Assembly (NCBI GenBank): GCA_964545665.1 | Contig: CAZJGF010000033.1 | Coordinates: 1-14,727, forward strand | DNA from: CAZJGF01 sp964545665 | GTDB lineage: Bacteria > Chloroflexota > Dehalococcoidia > GIF9 > AB-539-J10 | Direction: 5' to 3' | Length of the DNA stretch: 14,727 nt | Shown: one piece after another, positions 1-6,570 of the stretch | Layout: each line of letters starts with the position of its first letter | How positions within the stretch are numbered: the stretch's first letter is position 1 | Made by a program: the position numbers and the translations under genes | The notes under the pieces: generated by a model | The model's input: the letters and a program-made list of their open reading frames with translations, nothing else | Told to the model about the DNA's origin: nothing | The model's database searches: none

Positions 1-94
1 TCCATGTATGTCCCTCAGTGCCTGATATATTAACATTTATGCTTGGTAGCCTGTTTAACACTGCGTCAATAATCACCTGAGTGAACTGAAGAAT
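1..94. other. Intergenic left edge
   Basis: No supported gene. No open frame has a ribosome binding site and no recognisable RNA motif is seen. It may hold the 3' flank of a gene lying to the left of the window. The promoter at 95-123 begins directly after it. Confidence 0.4.
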
Positions 95-123
95 TTGACT
101 TGTGCCTTGATGTTCGTTACAAT
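95..123 (+). promoter_or_regulatory. Sigma-70-type promoter of the orphan RNA locus
   Basis: The -35 box is TTGACT (95-100) and the -10 box is TACAAT (118-123), with a 17-nt spacer. Each box matches five of six consensus positions at ideal spacing. Transcription would start near position 130. No conventional protein gene lies on this strand before the terminator at 402-437, so the promoter appears to serve a short transcript. Confidence 0.6.
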
Positions 124-173
124 TTAGATACTAGGCAGGTAGAAGCTGGGCTTGTCTAGTAAGGAGGGAAGGT

Positions 174-263
174 ATGGCAGAGAAGCAAATCTGGTTGTGC
201 CAGTGGATCTTTCCCGGTTTGGGCTCTCCGCCAGCGCAGGTGGATGCGGAACGTGGCAGATAG
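174..263 (+). CDS. Possible 29-aa small ORF inside the RNA locus
   Basis: ATG at 174 follows AAGGAGG (161-167) by six nucleotides, an excellent ribosome binding site. The frame reads 29 codons to TAG at 261-263, beginning MAEKQIWLCQWIFPG and ending in a hydrophilic stretch. The peptide is tryptophan-rich at its start and has no recognisable family. The same bases take part in the predicted helices 166-170/211-215 and 175-179/198-202, so the Shine-Dalgarno match could be a chance purine run in a structured RNA. A translated leader or a dual-function RNA is possible. Coding status is uncertain. Confidence 0.25.
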   Translation: MAEKQIWLCQWIFPGLGSPPAQVDAERGR

Positions 264-401
264 GACAAGGTGCGTCGGTGGAGGGCAGGTGGAAGCCCTG
301 AGCTCTTCGTTAATAACATAGGCTCCTAATAGAGAGTTGCGGTTGTTCAGCCTGAAGCTGAAGTGGAAGAGTAAGGGTGATCAAGTAAATAGCGACTAGT
401 T

Positions 402-437
402 GGGAGCAAGCTACAAATACGTAGTTTGCTCCCTTTT
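402..437 (+). terminator. Strong intrinsic terminator
   Basis: A 13-bp stem (402-414 with 421-433, one G.T pair) closes a six-base loop and is followed by TTTT at 434-437. The reverse strand has no T-run after the stem, so it acts on the + strand. It ends the transcript started by the 95-123 promoter. Confidence 0.75.
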
Positions 438-470
438 ATCGCTTGGTATACTGCTCTACTGCCTCGGCGC

Positions 471-698
471 TTATCTAAGTAGATGGATGACCAGGTTCAC
501 AATAACGGTCAGCAAAATGCTGATTATGACGCAGGTTGCTACGGGGAAGAAGAATTGAAAGGCCCCTTTTTGCACGAATATATCGCCGGGGAGCCTTCCC
601 AGGAAGGGAATTCGCTGCCACAAGACTAATAGTAGTCCGAGGAAGGCAGTGAAAGCTCCGACCAGGATTAAGATCTTGCCTATCCCTTGAAACCACAT
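471..698 (-). CDS. DUF2905 family small membrane protein
   Basis: This 75-aa protein matches the compact DUF2905 family: an N-terminal hydrophobic helix (about residues 8-27), a short loop carrying the family-typical LGRLPGDIFV stretch, then a second helix (about 48-72). It should sit in the cytoplasmic membrane as a two-helix hairpin. Its length is normal for the family and its biochemical role is not known. The start at 698 is the first Met of the frame. The region upstream has only a weak GAG-type ribosome binding site. It is divergent from the exonuclease-like gene at 802, and the roughly 100 bp between them must hold both promoters. The alternative frame over the same bases has no membrane or family signature and was discarded. 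Confidence 0.85.
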   Translation of the reverse strand: MWFQGIGKILILVGAFTAFLGLLLVLWQRIPFLGRLPGDIFVQKGAFQFFFPVATCVIISILLTVIVNLVIHLLR

Positions 699-757
699 AG
701 TAGTTTGCTCGACATCAATTCTAGCTCATTGTGCTATCTTTGACGTAATCTAGCCTG

Positions 758-763
758 TATAAT
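758..763 (+). promoter_or_regulatory. Perfect -10 box upstream of the exonuclease-like gene
   Basis: A perfect TATAAT lies at 758-763, about 40 nt before the ATG at 802. The only TTGAC-type -35 match (740-745) is too close (12-nt spacer), and the hexamer at the proper distance is poor. The -10 may work with a weak -35 or an activator. Confidence 0.4.
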
Positions 764-801
764 GTAAAGGTCAAAGTCGCGAACGAATTGGAGGAACCAG
801 G

Positions 802-1347
802 ATGGAAAACACAGCTACCTCATATAGTAGAGAGTTGATAGTGAGTATTCCACGGGGAACCCTGGTTGATATCGAGACCACCGGGCTTGATAGAATTCAA
901 GATGAAATTGTGGTTTTTGGCTATATTCAAGGAAGCTGCCTTGAGATAATCTGCCGGACTTCAGAAGAGGAGAGGCCTTTTATTGCTCAGATTGCTAGTC
1001 TCGTTTCAAAGTTGCCCAGGCCGTTTTACGCTTATAACCTCTCGTTCGAGAAAGACTTTCTTAAGACTAAGGGAATGAGTATAGACGGGATAGACTTATT
1101 CCAGCCCTGGCGGGAAAAAGCGGAGAAATACAAGCTCAAGTGGCCTAAGTTGGATGAGCTGTTCTCTCACGCGGAGGATTATTTCACTGAGCCAGTGATA
1201 AGTGGCAAGGACGTCCCTATGTTGTGGGAAAGGTTCCTTTACACAGGAGACAGAGATTATTTACAGCAGATCATAAGGCATAACGAATCTGACTTACTTA
1301 GAGAGCTGTATCTGCTGGTGTACTATCGCGATAGCTATGGGCTTTGA
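802..1347 (+). CDS. YprB-like RNase H-fold (DEDD) exonuclease domain protein
   Basis: The 181-aa protein is a stand-alone RNase H-like 3'-5' exonuclease domain of the YprB / RNase_H_2 type. Exo I is D23-I-E25 in LVDIETTGLD. The middle motif is YNLSFEKDF (residues 78-86, N79 and D85). The last motif is HNESDLL (H160, N161, D164). The segment ISGKDVPMLWERFLYTGD before the last motif is also typical of the family. Such proteins bind two divalent metals and probably cut single-stranded DNA or RNA; the substrate here is unknown. The start is well set: GGAGG at 790-794 lies seven nucleotides before ATG. The gene ends 32 bp from the convergent P-type ATPase. YprB relatives often carry extra C-terminal repeats, which are absent here. 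All the acidic residues expected of the fold are present. Confidence 0.8.
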   Translation: MENTATSYSRELIVSIPRGTLVDIETTGLDRIQDEIVVFGYIQGSCLEIICRTSEEERPFIAQIASLVSKLPRPFYAYNLSFEKDFLKTKGMSIDGIDLFQPWREKAEKYKLKWPKLDELFSHAEDYFTEPVISGKDVPMLWERFLYTGDRDYLQQIIRHNESDLLRELYLLVYYRDSYGL

Positions 1348-1370
1348 GGAGACTAAAAAACGACATAGAA

Positions 1371-1404
1371 GCCATTGCATTAGGTAGCGGCTTTTTGCAA
1401 TGGC
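1371..1404 (-). terminator. Inverted repeat between convergent genes, candidate terminator
   Basis: GCCATTGCA (1371-1379) pairs perfectly with TGCAATGGC (1396-1404) around a 16-nt loop. The loop contains the TAA stop of the ATPase (1380-1382), so one arm lies in its last codons. On the - strand a T6 tract occurs at 1355-1360, about 10 nt after the stem, which is far for a standard intrinsic terminator. On the + strand there is no U-tract after the stem. It may act as a terminator or a 3'-end RNA protector for the ATPase. Confidence 0.4.
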
Positions 1405-4088
1405 CTCCATTTCCCTGAACTAAACAGCCTCGGGAACAAAGTCTTACGTGTTTCCTCGATGACAAATAGAGTGGCACCGGCCAGGATGGCGATCCCCCAC
1501 TTGTCAATACCCAGCGGTACAGTAGTGAAAGCAACTTGAAGGAAAGGCACATAGGTAACTGCTATCTGCAACATAACGGCTACCCCGATAGCTATAACCA
1601 GCCACCGGTTATGGAAAATACCTAAGCTGAAGACAGTATGCTCATCGGAGCGAGCGTTGAAGGCGCGGAACCATTCGAAGGAAACCATGGAACAAAAGGC
1701 GATGGTGCGAGCTTCCTCCAGGCCCATCCTGGCTTGAGCCCAGTTGAAAATCACAAATACGCCGATACTCATCAGCACGGCCAAAAAGCCAATGCGAAGG
1801 AGCAGTCCAGGGAAGATGAGACCTACTTTGGGGTGGCGAGGGGGTTGCTTGAGTTCATCGCCAAATTTTGGCTCAAGCCCCAGAGGAATGGCCGCCGTCG
1901 TGTCGGTTACCAGGTTAATCCAGATAAGCTGCACTGCCAGTAACGGCGCTTTACCGATAAAGAAGACGCAAAGGATTAATGCCAGCAGTTCACCCAGGTT
2001 CGTGCTTAGCAGGAAGAAAACCACGTTGCGTAGGCGGTTAAAGATTGCCCTGCCTTCGTCTACTGCTGCCACCACAGAGGCGAAATTGTCATCGGCCAGT
2101 ACCATGTCACTGGCTTCCTTGGCCACGTCTGTGCCGGTGATGCCCATGGCAATGCCGATGTTGGCCGCTTTCAGTGCTGGAGCATCGTTAACCCCGTCGC
2201 CGGTCATGGCGACGACATGTCCGCGGCTCTTCAGTGCGTTGACTATTCTCAACTTGTGCAAGGGCTCAATACGAGCAAAAACTGAGATATCCTCAACCTG
2301 CTGTGATAATTCCTCATCGCTCATCTCCTGAAGCTCAACACCGGTTATAGCTTTTCCTTGGGGTAAGTCTAGCTGATAGGCAATGGACTCGGCTGTTGCC
2401 TTATGGTCACCGGTAATCATTATCACTTTGATTCCCGCCTGCCGGCATAATTTGACCGCCTCTTTGGCTTCCTCGCGTGGTGGATCAGCCATTCCTGCCA
2501 GACCAACGAAGACGAGGTTACCTCTGATGTCCTCGTCCTTAAGGTCTTCTAATTCAGATGGGAGGTCAACATAAGCGGTGGCGATGACTCTCATTGCCTC
2601 GCTGGCCATAGCAGTGTTGGCCTGCATAATGGCCTGGGCATCAGTTTGTTCCAGCGGGACAGCTCTACCTCCCCTTAAGTAGTATTTACTCAGGGACAGC
2701 AGCCTTTCTACTGAGCCCTTGATATAGACCACTCTGCCTCCGTCTCGCGGGTGCAGGGTAGCCATATACTGTTTTTCACTCTGGAAGGGGATTTCGTCAA
2801 TGCGGGGAAGGGCCTTCTCCAGTTTTTCTTTGTTCATCCCCGCTTTGGCAGCAGCTACAACCAGGGCTCCTTCAGTCGGATCTCCGTAGATGCTGCAGCA
2901 GTCATCCTCTCTTGTCAGCAAGGCATCATTACAAAGGGCTCCTATCCTTAACATCAAAGCTAAAGGCGCTTCACTTTCTGGACTTACTATCTGGCCATCC
3001 CGGTGAAATTCCCCTCGTGGCTCGTAACCGTTCCCAGTTACCTCGATAGATTGGCCATCAACATAAAGACGCCGCACTGTCATCTCGTTTAAGGTTAAGG
3101 TCCCTGTTTTATCAGAGCAAATTACAGTAGCCGACCCCAGAGTTTCTACTGCTACCAACCGGCGAATGACGGCGTTGCGACGTGCCATTATCCGCATACC
3201 CACTGCCAGAACCACAGTGACCACGGCTGGCAGTCCTTCCGGTATGGCAGAAACTGCCGCGGCCACCGCCAGTAAGAATACCTCCAGCCAATCCAGTCCC
3301 CTGACAAGGCTGACAGCTACCAGGATGCCAATGATTCCCAGGATGAGGATGATGATATACTTGCTTAACTTACTTATGCTCTCCTGGATGGGCGTCTTTT
3401 CTGGCTTCACCTCCTGAATACTGGTGGCGATCTTGCCCATTTCGGTTGACATCCCAGTCCTTACCACCAATGCCGTAGCTCTTCCGTAGGTAACTACGGT
3501 GCCCATGTAGACCAGGTTCTTTCTCTCCGCTATGGGCACTTGTTTGCCAAGGGCTTTGGTATGTTTATCTACCGGCATTGACTCGCCAGTGAGGGCGGCT
3601 TCATTCACCTTCAAATTAGACTCCTCCACCAGTCTGGCGTCAGCCGCTATTTTGTCCCCGGTTTCAAGGAGCAATATATCGCCGGGCACTATTTCTCTAG
3701 CTGGTAGCGCTTCAATTTTGCCACCGCGCTTTGCCTTTGCTTTGGGCGCTGTCATCTGAATCAGCGCCTCCATAGCTGTTTCCGCTCGTGTCTCCTGGAC
3801 AAAGCCAATAACAGCATTAAGCAGCAGCACTCCCAGTATGACCCAGGCATCAAGGAAATGCTCCACAATAACTGAGATAATGACCGCAGCAAGTAGCACG
3901 TATATGAGAGGGCTGAGAAACTGTCTCAGGAAGACCAGCAGTGGCGGTGTCTTCTTCTTCCCCTTCAATTCATTGGGGCCGTATTGCAAAAACCGCTGCT
4001 TGGCCTCGGTCTCAGCGAGTCCAGAACGCCTGGAATCGAGCGCCTGCAGCGCTTCATCAGAGCTGATAGTATGCCACTGCTCCGTCAT
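1380..4088 (-). CDS. P-type cation-transporting ATPase, Ca2+-ATPase (P2) type
   Basis: This 902-aa protein is a full-length P2-type ion pump: ATP-driven export of Ca2+, or possibly Mn2+ or Na+, across the cytoplasmic membrane. It has an N-terminal cation ATPase domain (1-70), paired helices, the actuator loop with LTGES (166-170), M4 with PEGLPA (283-288), the phosphorylation site ICSDKTGT (D326), the nucleotide-binding KGSVE (457-461), TGD (559-561), the hinge TGDGVNDAP (629-637), then M5-M10. Cation-site residues of SERCA-type pumps have counterparts: E284, N697 and E700 (TNLGE), N725 and D729 (NLVTD), and E805. This favours Ca2+ over soft-metal transport, and there is no CPx motif or heavy-metal domain. 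It is divergent from the ArsR-family gene, which could regulate it. The start has no Shine-Dalgarno sequence and may be leaderless. Ion choice is inferred, not shown. Confidence 0.9.
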   Translation of the reverse strand: MTEQWHTISSDEALQALDSRRSGLAETEAKQRFLQYGPNELKGKKKTPPLLVFLRQFLSPLIYVLLAAVIISVIVEHFLDAWVILGVLLLNAVIGFVQETRAETAMEALIQMTAPKAKAKRGGKIEALPAREIVPGDILLLETGDKIAADARLVEESNLKVNEAALTGESMPVDKHTKALGKQVPIAERKNLVYMGTVVTYGRATALVVRTGMSTEMGKIATSIQEVKPEKTPIQESISKLSKYIIILILGIIGILVAVSLVRGLDWLEVFLLAVAAAVSAIPEGLPAVVTVVLAVGMRIMARRNAVIRRLVAVETLGSATVICSDKTGTLTLNEMTVRRLYVDGQSIEVTGNGYEPRGEFHRDGQIVSPESEAPLALMLRIGALCNDALLTREDDCCSIYGDPTEGALVVAAAKAGMNKEKLEKALPRIDEIPFQSEKQYMATLHPRDGGRVVYIKGSVERLLSLSKYYLRGGRAVPLEQTDAQAIMQANTAMASEAMRVIATAYVDLPSELEDLKDEDIRGNLVFVGLAGMADPPREEAKEAVKLCRQAGIKVIMITGDHKATAESIAYQLDLPQGKAITGVELQEMSDEELSQQVEDISVFARIEPLHKLRIVNALKSRGHVVAMTGDGVNDAPALKAANIGIAMGITGTDVAKEASDMVLADDNFASVVAAVDEGRAIFNRLRNVVFFLLSTNLGELLALILCVFFIGKAPLLAVQLIWINLVTDTTAAIPLGLEPKFGDELKQPPRHPKVGLIFPGLLLRIGFLAVLMSIGVFVIFNWAQARMGLEEARTIAFCSMVSFEWFRAFNARSDEHTVFSLGIFHNRWLVIAIGVAVMLQIAVTYVPFLQVAFTTVPLGIDKWGIAILAGATLFVIEETRKTLFPRLFSSGKWRPLQKAAT

Positions 4089-4104
4089 GGTTGTTACTAT
4101 AGCA
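4089..4104 (-). promoter_or_regulatory. Extended -10 promoter giving a near-leaderless ATPase mRNA
   Basis: On the - strand the motif TGCTATAGT (4096-4104) is an extended -10 (TG-N-TATAGT, five of six in the hexamer). The expected start lies about seven bases downstream, near 4089, directly against the ATG at 4088-4086. No Shine-Dalgarno sequence lies upstream, which fits a leaderless message. No good -35 box is present. Confidence 0.4.
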
Positions 4105-4297
4105 TGTAATATTGACTATCGGCATCTGAAGAGTCGCTGGAGATGTGTTTAGGGCTTCGGAGAATTGAGCAAAATGATGTTTGTGCAGGGTGAGCGCCGC
4201 GGGGCTGCTAATTTAATGGGAACGCTGGGAATAGGGTGCCGAATGTTCAGCCATAGCTCCGCCTGAAGGAAAAAGGACCAGTCTCGGCTGCCAGGAC
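4105..4297. other. Divergent intergenic region between ATPase and arsR
   Basis: This stretch has no supported ORF. It lies between the ATPase -10 region and the arsR promoter. I searched both strands for cobalamin, manganese (yybP-ykoY), NiCo and fluoride riboswitch landmarks and recognised none. Confidence 0.5.
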
Positions 4298-4327
4298 TTG
4301 ACAAGAAAACTGGCTCTCAGTTATATT
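4298..4327 (+). promoter_or_regulatory. Near-consensus sigma-70 promoter of arsR
   Basis: The -35 is a perfect TTGACA (4298-4303) and the -10 is TATATT (4322-4327, five of six), with an 18-nt spacer. Transcription would start near 4334, inside the dyad at 4331-4365. A repressor bound there would cover the start site. Confidence 0.65.
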
Positions 4328-4330
4328 GTG

Positions 4331-4365
4331 CAACTATGCGCATTGTCGCATTGTCGCATAAGTTG
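4331..4365 (+). promoter_or_regulatory. Candidate ArsR operator (interrupted dyad over the start site)
   Basis: CAACTATGCG (4331-4340) is mirrored by CGCATAAGTTG (4355-4365) with one extra base in the second arm. The inner TATGCG / CGCATA arms are perfect. The 14-nt centre continues an 8-bp direct repeat, CGCATTGT at 4339-4346 and 4347-4354, with a third partial copy at 4355-4358. It covers the predicted start site of arsR, as expected of an autoregulatory ArsR/SmtB operator. Binding is inferred. Confidence 0.5.
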
Positions 4366-4379
4366 TCTGATGTCGAGGA

Positions 4380-4739
4380 ATGCGGGAGTTTGTCAAGGCT
4401 TGTAAAGCTCTATCGGATGAGACACGGCTGAGGATTCTGCATCTGCTTATGGAACGAGACTGCTGCGTATACGAAGTGATGCGGGCCCTGGAGATCTCCC
4501 AAACGCGTGCCTCCAGGAATTTGAGCGCCCTTTATGATGCGGGGTTCTTGAAACTGAGCCGAGATGGAGCGCGGTGCCGGTATTCGATAGACAGGGGAGG
4601 GTTAAGAAGATACTCCGTAGATTTGCTTGAGGCTGTTGATAAAGCATTGGAAGGAAACGAGGCAGTCTTGCTGGACAGGCAGCGTTTGGGAAGTGCGGCA
4701 AAGTCAGTGCGACGTCGCATGGATGGACTATCAAACTAA
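4380..4739 (+). CDS. ArsR-family winged-helix transcriptional regulator
   Basis: A 119-aa DNA-binding regulator. The N-terminus FVKACKALSDETRLRILHLL (residues 4-23) is the standard ArsR/SmtB opening. ISQTRASRNLSALYDAGFL (about 39-57) is the recognition helix region, and LSRDGARCRYSID is the beta wing. Its inducer site may be the adjacent cysteines C28-C29 in ERDCCVYEVMRAL, at the place of the ELCVCDL metal site of ArsR; further cysteines are C8 and the one in the wing. Relatives I recall carry CCVCE, so the third cysteine is replaced by Tyr31 here. The ligand could be As(III), another soft metal or a redox signal. A stop codon at 4368 forces the ATG at 4380. The only Shine-Dalgarno match (GAGGA) abuts that ATG, which is unusual. 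It is divergent from the ATPase and 30 nt upstream of the repeat protein. Confidence 0.85.
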   Translation: MREFVKACKALSDETRLRILHLLMERDCCVYEVMRALEISQTRASRNLSALYDAGFLKLSRDGARCRYSIDRGGLRRYSVDLLEAVDKALEGNEAVLLDRQRLGSAAKSVRRRMDGLSN

Positions 4740-4769
4740 ACTTTTGCTTCTTGGAAGCGTTATATTCAA

Positions 4770-6544
4770 ATGGACACATTCTGGGAGTCAGTAAGGAAGG
4801 AAGAAAGAGCGACGAGAAGGAAACGCTTGCTTATCATTGGCGGCGTGGCGATTGTGACACTGGCAGTTGTAGTATCGCCCATTGCTGCCAAGCATCAGGA
4901 GCCTGCTGCTGTTTGTGAAACACAGGAGCCTGTTGCTGTTTGCGAAACACAGGAGCCTGTTGCTGTTTGTGAAACACAGGAGCCTGTTGCTGTTTGTGAA
5001 ACACAGGAGCCTGCTGTTGTTTGTGAAACACAGGAGCCTGTTGCTGTTTGCGAAACNNNNNNNNNNNNNNNNNNNNNNNNNNNNNNNNNNNNNNNNNNNN
5101 NNNNNNNNNNNNNNNNNNNNNNNNNNNNNNNNNNNNNNNNNNNNNNNNNNNNNNNNCACAGGAGCCTGCTGTTGTTTGTGAAACACAGGAGCCTGTTGCT
5201 GTTTGCGAAACACAGGAGCCTGTTGCTGTTTGTGAAACACAGGAGCCTGTTGCTGTTTGTGAAACACAGGAGCCTGCTGTTGTTTGTGAAACACAGGAGC
5301 CTGTTGCTGTTTGCGAAACCCAGGACCCTGGCACCTTGCCAGACTCGCCGTTCTACTTTGTGAAGGATTGGGAAAGGAGCATCCGTCTTTCTTTCGCCTT
5401 TGATACACGGGAAAAAGCTACATTGTCATTGGGATTTGCTGATGAGGATGCTCTGGCAATCAATGCATTGTACGATAAAGAAGAGTACATACTTGGTGGA
5501 AAACAATGCGGGAAGTTTCAGATGCGGTTTCACAAGACCCTTGTGTGGATGGAAGAAGCCAAGCAAGAAGGCAAGGACATTGGGTTATTAATCGATAGGC
5601 TAAAACGCGATCATCTCTGGCAGCAACGGGTGTTGGCAACCGCATTGGGAAAAGTGCCTGAATGGGCAAAGGAAGCAGTTCTAATTGCTATTGCCAATTC
5701 AAGCTCTGCAATGGAGAATACCATTGAGAAGCTGGAAGGAAAGCAAGCGGTAGAGCAATTCCAAGAGGAACTCGATCTGCAATTCAGCGATCTGGATGAG
5801 GAGACGCAAATCAGAATTCGGGAAAGGTTGAGAACGACACTTGATGAGCCAGATAACGTTGCTGAGCCAGATGACGTTGCTGAGCCAGATAACGTTGCTG
5901 AGCCGGATAACGTTGCTGATACTGTGACGACCGAACCGGATGTCCCGGCACCGGCTAATCAGCAGCCTGTTATTACGCGGCTGAAGGCCGATGAGGGTTC
6001 GCTCAGCCCAAAAGAGAGCTGTCGTATTGAGTGCCGTGCTGAAGATCCCGATGGCGATAGTCTGAGCTATGAGTGGTCAGCGAGTAAAGGCGATATTTCT
6101 GGTACAGGGCCAGTTATTACCTGGACTGCTCCTAAAAGAGATGGCAGCTACGATATTGCGGTTCTGGTTAGCGATGCCCAAGGAGGTGAGGCAACGAGAG
6201 CGGTGACCATTGATGTAGAGCTTCCTCCCCCACCGAAGATCAAGGAACTGGTTGTTACTCCTAACGCACCTAAATACTTTGTCGAAGTTCAAGGTCAATA
6301 CGTGATATTACGAGACAAGAGCTGTGAACTTGAATGCATTATGGAAGATGCCAGTGCCGAACTAGACTATGAATGGGAAGCCCCAAAAGGCGAGTTTTCC
6401 GGGACTGGCTCCCTGGTCACATGGACTGCGCCGGGGAGCAAAGGTGAGGTTGTTGTCACGGTAACAGTGTTTGATGGCATTGGTCGTGAGGACAGCGAGA
6501 GCGTGATTTTCAGGGTATCCACGTGCTCCCAGTGCTTCAGCTGA
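4770..6544 (+). CDS. Membrane-anchored surface protein: Cys-containing 9-aa repeats, DUF5667-like region, two Ig/PKD-like domains (spans gap)
   Basis: The N-terminus is cytosolic and basic (RRKR), followed by one membrane helix (about 20-40). From residue 43 comes a tandem array of QEPVAVCET-type repeats, one cysteine per nine residues. The 100-N gap at 5057-5156 interrupts the array and breaks the frame as printed. Removing the gap and one copy of the flanking 55-bp duplicate restores a single 539-aa frame. After the array, LPDSPFYFVKDWERSIRLSF opens a DUF5667-like helical region (about 136-290). Then come four EPDNVA-type repeats (308-331) and two Ig/PKD-like domains, each with a YEW...SGTG..(V/I)TWTAP signature. 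The chain ends in CSQCFS. The role is unknown; an extracytoplasmic stalk or adhesin-like part is likely. It probably shares a transcript with arsR 30 nt upstream. The Shine-Dalgarno match (GGAAG, 12 nt away) is weak. Confidence 0.75.
4896..5320 (+). repeat. 27-bp tandem array (9-aa QEPVAVCET) with 108-bp higher-order period
   Basis: Units start at 4896, 4923, 4950, 4977, 5004 and 5031, then after the gap at 5159, 5186, 5213, 5240, 5267 and 5294, with a decayed unit at 5321. Four unit types differ at a few codon positions. Call them A' (first unit only), B (tgc Cys codon, Val-Ala), C (tgt, Val-Ala) and D (tgt, Ala-Val). The left side reads A' B C C D B and the right side D B C C D B. After merging the 55-bp duplicate the array is A', two BCCD blocks, then B: ten units. 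True copy number may be higher. Confidence 0.85.
5057..5156. other. Assembly gap (100 N) with a duplicated 55-bp flank
   Basis: Exactly 100 N. The 55 bases before it (5002-5056) are identical to the 55 after it (5157-5211). The N length is a placeholder. Removing 155 bases restores the frame of the repeat protein. It sits in a tandem array where an assembler would be expected to break. Confidence 0.9.
5846..5917 (+). repeat. 18-bp tandem repeat encoding EPDNVA linker
   Basis: Four 18-bp units at 5846, 5864, 5882 and 5900 encode EPDNVA, EPDDVA, EPDNVA and EPDNVA, in frame. They form an acidic, probably flexible spacer between the DUF5667-like region and the Ig/PKD-like domains. Single-base differences between units suggest repeat-driven growth. 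Confidence 0.9.
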
Positions 6545-6570
6545 GAGCGGAGGATAGAGAGTCTGTCGTT

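Larger units (their letters stand above)
130..437 (+). ncRNA. Candidate orphan structured non-coding RNA, about 308 nt
   Basis: This span lies between a good promoter (95-123) and a strong intrinsic terminator (402-437) and has no convincing protein gene on either strand. Helices readable by eye: GGGAA 166-170 with TTCCC 211-215, enclosing TGGCA 175-179 with TGCCA 198-202; a long helix 226-238 with 271-283 (7 bp, an A.C mismatch, then 5 bp, counting two G.T pairs); and TTCAGC 346-351 with GCTGAA 357-362. The 239-270 loop of the long helix is purine-rich. I looked for conserved cores of RNase P RNA, tmRNA, SRP RNA, 6S RNA, T-box, cobalamin and TPP riboswitches and recognised none. It could instead be a leader or mRNA for a 29-codon ORF at 174-263. 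The boundaries rest on promoter and terminator, not on homology. Confidence 0.5.

Noticed and set aside
239..270. SRP RNA domain IV or T-box-like motif (GGAACGTGGCAG)
   Set aside because: The GNRA-type tetraloop is not closed by the expected pairs, the T-box bulge sequence is incomplete, and no aminoacyl-tRNA synthetase or amino acid gene follows.
131..319. 62-aa ORF on the - strand across the candidate RNA
   Set aside because: No ribosome binding site, no family features, low-complexity composition. It mirrors the structured region on the other strand.
740..763. TTGACG...TATAAT as a full promoter
   Set aside because: The spacer is only 12 nt, too short for sigma-70-type recognition. Only the -10 box is kept.
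4105..4297. Riboswitch (cobalamin, manganese, NiCo) upstream of arsR or the ATPase
   Set aside because: Some GC-rich segments look structured, but none of the conserved core sequences of these classes could be identified, and the promoters lie beyond the segment on each side.
5048..5200. Separate start for the downstream half of the repeat protein
   Set aside because: The frame begins inside the N gap region and only arises because a 100-N placeholder shifted the phase. Joining the 55-bp overlap merges it with the gene starting at 4770.
4896..5320. CRISPR array
   Set aside because: The repeats are contiguous 27-mers without spacers, lie in one reading frame and encode a regular peptide. There are no cas genes.
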